Positions 58,304-64,000 of a DNA stretch of 64,000 bases are shown here, piece after piece. How positions within the stretch are numbered: the first letter of the stretch is position 1; each line of letters begins with the position of its first letter. This DNA comes from Flavobacterium sp. DG2-3 (GTDB lineage Bacteria; Bacteroidota; Bacteroidia; Flavobacteriales; Flavobacteriaceae). The DNA lies in contig NZ_JAVAMB010000019.1 of assembly GCF_030730925.1 (NCBI RefSeq), positions 31,408 to 95,407 of the forward strand, in the 5' to 3' direction. The position numbers and the translations under genes are program-made. A model generated the notes under the pieces. That model saw only the letters and a list, made by a program, of their open reading frames with translations. It had not been told where the DNA came from and made no database searches.

Positions 58304-60244
58304 TTATTCCATCGAAACGATAATAAACTCGCTGCGGCGGTTTAACTGGTGTTCTGCTTCGGTACAAGGAACATTGTCAGCGCATTTATTTACTAATTGG
58401 CTTTCTCCATATCCTTTTCCTGTTAATCTGTTTTTGTTAATTCCGCTTTTGATTAACCATTGCATAGTCGATTTTGCTCTTCTATTTGATAAATCCAAAT
58501 TGTATTTTGCTGTTTGTCGGCTATCCGTATGAGAACGAACATCAATTTTGATTTTTGGATATTGTTGCATTACGGCAATGATTTTTTCTAATTCGAAAGC
58601 GGCTTGTTTCGTGATAGTAGATTTATCTAAATCAAAATAGATAATCGGAATATTTAGCGTTTTTGCTAAATCGGTTCCTACATCAATTGGCTTGATTCGT
58701 TTTTCTAATGGAACTGCAACTTCTGTTTTTCCAGCAGTTTCTTTCGTTGTAACAGGAATTTCTTTCGTTTCGTAATTCTCTTTTATAGTTCGAACATGAT
58801 ACTTCTTATTACAATCAACCTTAAAACTATAAGTTCCGTCTGCATTTGTAGTTGCTTCGTTGATCGTTTTAAATTCTTCATCCAATAACACTACTTTAGC
58901 ATTGTCTAATGGCGCATTATTTTCTGAATCGACAATTGTCCCTGAAAGCGTTTGTTCGCAAGTCAATTTGCGAGTTTCGGCAAATTTGTAAATATCATCA
59001 TTTCCTACTCCTCCTTCTCGGTTTGAAGAAAAGAATCCATTTCTGGTTTTACTGTCAATGATAAAAGCAAAATCGTCTTGTTTGCCATTTACAGGTGCGC
59101 CAACGTTTTGAACCGTTGTAAAAGTACCGTCTGAATTCATTTGAGAAACATAAACATCCAGTCCGCCTAATCCTGGCCTTCCATCGCTGGCAAAATACAA
59201 TTCGTTTTCAGCCGAAATAAACGGAAAAGTTTCTCTTCCCTCTGTATTGATTGCTGAACCTAAATTTTCTGGTTTCCCAAAAGTATTGTCACCATTAATT
59301 GTCACGCTGTACAAATCAGATTGTCCCAAAGTTCCCGGCATGTCTGATGCAAAAAAGAGCTTCTTTTCGTCGCTGCTTAATGCTGGATGTGCCGTGCTAT
59401 ACTGATCGCTATTGAATGGCAACTCGATTATATTCGTCCATTTTCCGTTTACGAAATCTGCTTTATATAATTTAAGTAACGTATTTCTTTGATCGTCTCT
59501 TTTTCTTTTTCCGCCTAAGAAATTGTTTCTGGTGAAATACATTGTCTTTCCGTCCTTTGTAAAAACAGGAGTCGATTCGTTAAATTTAGAATTAATTTTC
59601 TTTTCGAATCGTTCTGGTTTTCCAACCGTTCCATCTGGCGCTAATTCTGCACGGTATAAATTGGTAAAAGATTTGTTGGTCCATTTAAATTTCTTTTTGG
59701 CAATGCCTCCCGTATCTCTTGCAGAAGCAAATACCAATTTATTATCTAAAAAAGCACTTCCGTAATCGGTTTGAGTAGAGTTGATTCCAGCTTCTTTTAT
59801 TTCAAATCTTCCAGAATTAACATTAATCTGTTCTAAGTAGTTTTTATTATTTTCAAATAAAATTCCTCTCTTGTCGCTGTTTATTTTGTTGTGAAAAGCT
59901 TTTAGAATTTCATCTGCTTTAGCATATTCGCCCACCGCTTTTAAGGTTTGAGCATAACGATACAGATATTCTGGCTCTTGCTCTTTGTTCATTTCAAAAA
60001 GTTCATTATACCATTTTACCGCTTTAACCAATTCGCCATTAAAGTAATAGGCATTTCCTAACCTTTGAAACATTTCTTCATTTTTATACCCTTTATTGGC
60101 AACCTTTTCATACGTGTCAATAGCATCGATATAAGCTAAATGAGCATATTCTTTATCTGCTTTGTTCTGTTTTTGAACTTGTGCATTTCCTTCTAATGCC
60201 GATAGCAAAAGAAAGGCAGCAACAGCTATATTTTTAATTTTCAT
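58304..60244 (-). CDS. OmpA family protein with TPR, PD40 and CarboxypepD_reg domains
   Basis: 646 residues with a signal peptide (VAAFLLLSALEGNAQ). The order is TPR-like repeats (residues 25-120, AYIDAIDTYEKVANKGYKNEEMFQRLGNAYY), WD40-like PD40 propeller repeats (about 160-420, for example HPALSSDEKKLFFASDMPGTLGQSDLY), and a carboxypeptidase-regulatory-like domain (430-510). The C-terminal OmpA peptidoglycan-binding domain is FDLDKSTITKQAAFELEKIIAVMQQYPKIKIDVRSHTDSR, NLDLSNRRAKSTMQWL. It anchors surface machinery to the cell wall. It is last in the operon with PorP/SprF and the adhesin and resembles partner proteins of type IX exported adhesins. Confidence 0.92.
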   Translation of the reverse strand: MKIKNIAVAAFLLLSALEGNAQVQKQNKADKEYAHLAYIDAIDTYEKVANKGYKNEEMFQRLGNAYYFNGELVKAVKWYNELFEMNKEQEPEYLYRYAQTLKAVGEYAKADEILKAFHNKINSDKRGILFENNKNYLEQINVNSGRFEIKEAGINSTQTDYGSAFLDNKLVFASARDTGGIAKKKFKWTNKSFTNLYRAELAPDGTVGKPERFEKKINSKFNESTPVFTKDGKTMYFTRNNFLGGKRKRDDQRNTLLKLYKADFVNGKWTNIIELPFNSDQYSTAHPALSSDEKKLFFASDMPGTLGQSDLYSVTINGDNTFGKPENLGSAINTEGRETFPFISAENELYFASDGRPGLGGLDVYVSQMNSDGTFTTVQNVGAPVNGKQDDFAFIIDSKTRNGFFSSNREGGVGNDDIYKFAETRKLTCEQTLSGTIVDSENNAPLDNAKVVLLDEEFKTINEATTNADGTYSFKVDCNKKYHVRTIKENYETKEIPVTTKETAGKTEVAVPLEKRIKPIDVGTDLAKTLNIPIIYFDLDKSTITKQAAFELEKIIAVMQQYPKIKIDVRSHTDSRQTAKYNLDLSNRRAKSTMQWLIKSGINKNRLTGKGYGESQLVNKCADNVPCTEAEHQLNRRSEFIIVSME

Positions 60245-60256
60245 CTTTCAATTGAT

Positions 60257-61168
60257 TTAGAAGAATCTTGGTGAAGTTATTTGGTCATAATTATTGAACA
60301 AATCGAATCGAAGGAATATCTCATGCGATCCTGAATTAAAATTGTTCAATCTTGTCGTTTCACGATCGTAGGCATAACCTGCAAAAAGTCCGTCTGTGAT
60401 TTGAAATCCGACCATAGCGCTTAAAGAAGCACTCCATCTGTAAGAGGCACCAACCGTAAATTTATCATAGAACAGGAAGTTGGCAGAAAGATCAACTTGC
60501 AATGGCGCTCCTTCGACCATTTTGGTCAAAAGGGCAGGTTTGAATTTGATATATTCGTACTTATCCAAATTAAACACATAACCTGCAATCAAGTAATAAT
60601 TGATTTTTTCTTTGAAAATGGCAACATCTGCATTATCGTATCGATTACTTTCAATAAAATTAGGAATCGATAAACCAACGTAAGCTTTGTCTGAATGCCA
60701 ATAAATTCCCGCTCCAACATTTGGCGTAAATTTGCTGTTTAAGTCCTGTAACTGCGGATCGCCCTGATCTTTTACATCTAGTTTATTAATGTCTAGATTG
60801 AACAGATTTGCAGTTCCTTTAATACCAAACGAAAGTTTAGAAGTTGCTGAAACTGGAACTGTATAAGATAAATCAGCCGAGAAAGTATTCTCATTTGTTG
60901 GGCCAATTTTGTCATTTACAACAGAAACTCCCAATCCGAGATTGCTGTTACTTAATGGCGTATTTACCGAAAAGCTGCTGGTTTCTGGCGCTCCTTCAAG
61001 ACCAACCCATTGTGTTCTGTATAATCCAAAAACACTCAATGCTCCGCGCGAACCCGCGTAGGCTGGATTGATATTAATGGTATTGTACATATATTGGGTA
61101 AACTGCGAATCCTGCTGTGCAAAACCCGCAATGCAAAAAAATATAAAAACGAAGACTAATTTTCTCAT
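60257..61168 (-). CDS. PorP/SprF family type IX secretion membrane protein
   Basis: 303 residues with a signal peptide (MRKLVFVFIFFCIAGFAQ) and the family hallmark QDSQFTQYMYNTININPAYAGSRGALSVFGLYRTQWVGLEGAP, then an outer-membrane barrel. SprF in Flavobacterium johnsoniae is needed to secrete and attach the SprB adhesin, and paralogues are paired with particular type B CTD cargo. Here it follows the DUF11-repeat adhesin and is 12 bases upstream of the OmpA gene. It is therefore likely the dedicated partner of this adhesin. Confidence 0.93.
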   Translation of the reverse strand: MRKLVFVFIFFCIAGFAQQDSQFTQYMYNTININPAYAGSRGALSVFGLYRTQWVGLEGAPETSSFSVNTPLSNSNLGLGVSVVNDKIGPTNENTFSADLSYTVPVSATSKLSFGIKGTANLFNLDINKLDVKDQGDPQLQDLNSKFTPNVGAGIYWHSDKAYVGLSIPNFIESNRYDNADVAIFKEKINYYLIAGYVFNLDKYEYIKFKPALLTKMVEGAPLQVDLSANFLFYDKFTVGASYRWSASLSAMVGFQITDGLFAGYAYDRETTRLNNFNSGSHEIFLRFDLFNNYDQITSPRFF

Positions 61169-61182
61169 TTATTTTTTCTTTT

Positions 61183-61213
61183 TATGATGGCTTAGCTATA
61201 AAAAGCTAAGCCA
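61183..61213 (-). terminator. Internal hairpin between adhesin and PorP/SprF gene
   Basis: TGGCTTAGC-tataaaaa-GCTAAGCCA forms a perfect 9-bp stem with a short T-rich end on the minus strand. It lies inside the operon, so it may be a partial terminator that gives less mRNA for the downstream genes. Confidence 0.6.
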
Positions 61214-61234
61214 TTTTAAATTTTGCTTTAACTG

Positions 61235-64000
61235 TTATTTCGTAAGGTATAGGTATCCTGATTTCTGATGAACATTTGAATCGCTATCCTTATATTTTAG
61301 AACATAAAAGTATGTTCCAACAGGCAAGCTTTCCGATTTTTTGATCGTCGTACGCCCTTCAGAAACTCCAGTAAAGGCACGATCCTGATTATTGTACTGA
61401 CTGCGTTCAAATACTAAAACTCCCCAACGATTGTAAATTTCCACTGTGTTGTCTGGATAACATTCTATTCCTTGAATGAAGAAATTATCGTTTAGCGAAT
61501 CTCCATTTGGAGACAATACATTGAATACTTTTATGTTACAGCCACTCAATGACAACACCGTTGGATTATCGCCTTCGTTGCCACTATTATCAGAAGCATC
61601 TTTTACCGTAACTCCCAAAGGTGTTTGTCCCGTAACGAATGCCTGATTAGAAACACTTTCTGCATTGATATCGCTTTGTTTTATCGTATAGATTCCTCTA
61701 AAAGTGCTGTTATCGCTTTCTCCCGGAGCTAAAGCTATCGGTCCGCCAGTCATCACAATTCCTGGAAGCGGATCTTCAATTTTAATATTAGTCAATCTCA
61801 CATTTCCGGTATTGGTTACCACAAAACTGTACGTTATTGTTTCCCCAGCATCAGCATTATTATTGTTGTTTTCATCATTGAAAACAGCATTTTTAATTAA
61901 AGCTATGCTAGATTTTTGCTGTAAAACAGTCACACTACAGCTAGGGCAAGTTGGCTCATAAAATGGATCATTTGTTCCTAGCGGAGATGGATCTTCAGAA
62001 TCTGCCTCTATAGTATTTCCGTTCGGATCTTTTCCTGCAACTAAAGCCAAGTTATATACTGCTCCAAGATCAATATCTGCTTGAGTTAAAACATAACTAG
62101 CTGTGAAAGTCGTTTCGTCAACAGCTGAAGGAATCAATGATGCAATTGGCCCTCCATTCACCGTTACCATTGGATCTGTAACTACAATGTCTTTGATTGT
62201 AACATTTCCTGTATTTACAACTCTGAAAGTGTAATTAATACGATCTCCAGCATCTACAGTTCCGTTGGTATTGGCATCTTGGTACAATCCTGTTTTTAGC
62301 AGTCTCATACTTGGACTCTGAGTAAGCGTACTTACTGTTGGAGTATCATTATTTAATGCCGTTCCTGAAATATCCGTTATCGGTGTATTATTAGGAGCCG
62401 TTCCTGTAACTGTTGCCGTATTACTTACGCTTCCTGCGTTTAAGTCAGCCTGCGTAATCGTATAAGTAGCTGTAATGGTTCCTGATGCTCCAGGCGCAAT
62501 TGTTGACGGGCTTACCGCCAATGCTGCGCTTCCTGTTTTGGCATCGTCAATTACAACATTTGTTAACGTAACATTTCCTGTATTGGTCACATCAAATGTA
62601 TAGGTGATCTGATCGCCAACTGCTCCCGTTCCGCCTACTGATGCTGTTTTTACAACTGCAATCGCTGGGCTTTGCGTAAGATTCGTTACTGTATCGTCAT
62701 CATTATTTGTTGCAGTTCCTGACGTATCGCTTACTGTCGCTGCATTCGGAGCTGTTCCTGTTGCAGTCGCTGAATTGGTTACGCTTCCTGCATTCAGGTC
62801 AGCTTGCGTGATCGTGTATGTAGCGGTAATAGTTCCCGTTGCTCCAGGCGCAATAGTTGACGGGCTTACCGCCAATGCTACGCTTCCTGTTTTCGCATCG
62901 TCAATCACAACATTGCTTAAGGTTACATTTCCTGTATTGGTCACATCAAAAGTATACGTGATCTGATCTCCAACTGCTCCCGCTCCACCTACTGCTGCTG
63001 TTTTTACAACTGCGATTGCTGGACTTTGCGTAAGATTAGTTACCGTGTCATCATCATTCGTTAATGCAGTTCCAGAAGTGTCGCTTACCGTTGCTGCATT
63101 CGGAGCTGTTCCTGTTGCAGTCGCTGTGTTAGTCACGCTTCCTGCATTTAAGTCAGCTTGGGTTATCGTGTAAGTTGCCGTAATAGCTCCAGTTGCTCCA
63201 GGCGCAATTGTTGACGGGCTTACCGCCAATGCTGCGCTTCCTGTTTTGGCATCGTCGATTACAACATTGCTTAACGTAACATTTCCTGTATTGGTCACAT
63301 CAAAAGTATAGGTGATCTGATCGCCAACCGCTCCCGTTCCGCCTACTGCTGCTGTTTTTACAACTGCGATTGCAGGGCTTTGCGTAAGATTAGTTACCGT
63401 ATCATCATCATTATTAAGCGCAGTTCCAGAAGTGTCACTCACAGTCGATGCATTCGGAGCTGTTCCTGTTACAGTCGCTGTGTTAGTCACACTTCCTGCA
63501 TTCAGGTCAGCCTGCGTGATCGTGTAAGTTGCCGTAATAGTTCCAGTTCCTCCAGGCGCAATAGTTGACGGGCTTACCGCCAATGCTGTGCTTGCTGTCT
63601 TCGCATCGTCAATTACAACGTTGGTCAAAGTTACATTTCCTGTATTGGTCACATCAAAAGTATAAGTGATCTGATCTCCAACTGCTCCCGTTCCGCCTAC
63701 TGATGCTGTTTTCACAACTGCAATCGCTGGGCTTTGCGTAAGTGTGGTTACCGTATCGTCATCATTAGTCAATGCAGTTCCCGAAGTATCGCTTACCGTT
63801 GCTGAATTCGGAGCTGTTCCTGTTGCAGTAGCCGAATTGGTTACGCTTCCTGCATTCAGGTCAGCTTGCGTGATCGTATATGTAGCTGTAATAGTTCCTG
63901 ATGCTCCAGGCGCGATTGTTGACGGGCTTACCGCCAATGCAGTGCTTCCGGTTTTCGCATCATCAATTACAACATTTGTTAACGTAACATTTCCTGTATT
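61235..64000 (-). CDS. Giant DUF11-repeat adhesin with type B T9SS sorting domain, cut by window edge
   Basis: The frame is open from the stop at 61235 to the right edge (921 residues visible). Upstream (N-terminal) is a series of 118-residue DUF11-type Ig-like repeats, each with 'QITYTFDVTNTGNVTL' and 'TITQADLNAGSV'. Two diverged repeats follow, then the type IX type B C-terminal domain: NIKVFNVLSPNGDSLNDNFFIQGIECYPDNTVEIYNRWGVLVFERSQYNN, ending VGTYFYVLKYKDSDSNVHQKSGYLYLTK. The protein is a surface adhesin exported by type IX secretion. The downstream PorP/SprF and OmpA genes form its usual partner set. Confidence 0.92.
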   Translation of the reverse strand, partial: NTGNVTLTNVVIDDAKTGSTALAVSPSTIAPGASGTITATYTITQADLNAGSVTNSATATGTAPNSATVSDTSGTALTNDDDTVTTLTQSPAIAVVKTASVGGTGAVGDQITYTFDVTNTGNVTLTNVVIDDAKTASTALAVSPSTIAPGGTGTITATYTITQADLNAGSVTNTATVTGTAPNASTVSDTSGTALNNDDDTVTNLTQSPAIAVVKTAAVGGTGAVGDQITYTFDVTNTGNVTLSNVVIDDAKTGSAALAVSPSTIAPGATGAITATYTITQADLNAGSVTNTATATGTAPNAATVSDTSGTALTNDDDTVTNLTQSPAIAVVKTAAVGGAGAVGDQITYTFDVTNTGNVTLSNVVIDDAKTGSVALAVSPSTIAPGATGTITATYTITQADLNAGSVTNSATATGTAPNAATVSDTSGTATNNDDDTVTNLTQSPAIAVVKTASVGGTGAVGDQITYTFDVTNTGNVTLTNVVIDDAKTGSAALAVSPSTIAPGASGTITATYTITQADLNAGSVSNTATVTGTAPNNTPITDISGTALNNDTPTVSTLTQSPSMRLLKTGLYQDANTNGTVDAGDRINYTFRVVNTGNVTIKDIVVTDPMVTVNGGPIASLIPSAVDETTFTASYVLTQADIDLGAVYNLALVAGKDPNGNTIEADSEDPSPLGTNDPFYEPTCPSCSVTVLQQKSSIALIKNAVFNDENNNNNADAGETITYSFVVTNTGNVRLTNIKIEDPLPGIVMTGGPIALAPGESDNSTFRGIYTIKQSDINAESVSNQAFVTGQTPLGVTVKDASDNSGNEGDNPTVLSLSGCNIKVFNVLSPNGDSLNDNFFIQGIECYPDNTVEIYNRWGVLVFERSQYNNQDRAFTGVSEGRTTIKKSESLPVGTYFYVLKYKDSDSNVHQKSGYLYLTK
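62316..64000 (-). repeat. 354-bp tandem repeats in the adhesin gene
   Basis: Recurring marker 'ctttgcgtaag' occurs at 62670, 63024, 63378 and 63732, exactly 354 bases apart, with a diverged one at 62316. Units cover 62316-64000 and continue beyond the window. Units are nearly identical in DNA, including many synonymous positions, which points to recent duplication or gene conversion. Confidence 0.9.

Noticed and set aside
61235..64000. The gliding adhesin gene sprB itself
   Set aside because: The partner genes and sorting domain fit the class, but DUF11 repeats and the visible part are not enough to call it sprB; it is likely a paralogue.

Overview
The window looks like a chromosomal piece of a Flavobacterium-type bacterium (Bacteroidota). 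It is AT-rich. Several promoters carry the flavobacterial -7 box TAnnTTTG. Genes for type IX secretion cargo, a PorP/SprF protein, a SusC-like TonB receptor and a GENNYALAA tmRNA tag are present. Intergenic space is full of short inverted repeats.

Region 1, 0-14 kb, accessory and RNA-related, mostly on the minus strand. It holds an edge-truncated large protein, two small unknown genes (one behind a structured leader), a PHP-SMC-like ATPase of the TrlF type, tatD, rtcB (RNA ligase), a RING/TerD-like protein, a tRNA-like RNA surrounded by four copies of a two-part 20-bp repeat, and a small Cys-rich protein. An HD phosphohydrolase and a WYL regulator follow on the plus strand. Three promoters here (rtcB, the tRNA-like/RING unit, the Cys-rich gene) share one 23-bp inverted repeat at a fixed distance from a -7-like TTTG, so they look like one small regulon. 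This is the most unusual part of the window.

Region 2, 14-21 kb: MarR regulator plus a beta-oxidation operon in the order fadN-fadA-fadE, with a four-helix-bundle (23S intervening sequence type) gene inserted between fadA and fadE.

Region 3, 21-38 kb: GH18 chitinase, envelope proteins, SodC, LETM1-related protein, carbonic anhydrase with a SulP transporter, dps and oxyR divergently transcribed, mnmD, ilvE, a MazG-like pyrophosphohydrolase, SRPBCC protein, and an ECF sigma, membrane protein and Spy-like protein cluster.

Region 4, 38-54.5 kb: mostly core functions. Ycf48-like protein, low-complexity lipoprotein, kup, rsmB-like methyltransferase, menE with a CPBP protease, arsC-like, TonB receptor, a 57-residue membrane protein, fumC, a lysine/alanine-dehydrogenase-like oxidoreductase, and a serine hydrolase.

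Region 5, 54.5-64 kb: tmRNA, followed by an NHL-repeat type IX cargo gene. A decayed copy of the tmRNA 3' end lies 2.8 kb downstream, which suggests an islet inserted at ssrA. A broken GNAT gene follows. Last is a minus-strand operon of a giant DUF11-repeat adhesin (cut by the window edge), a PorP/SprF protein and an OmpA-family protein.
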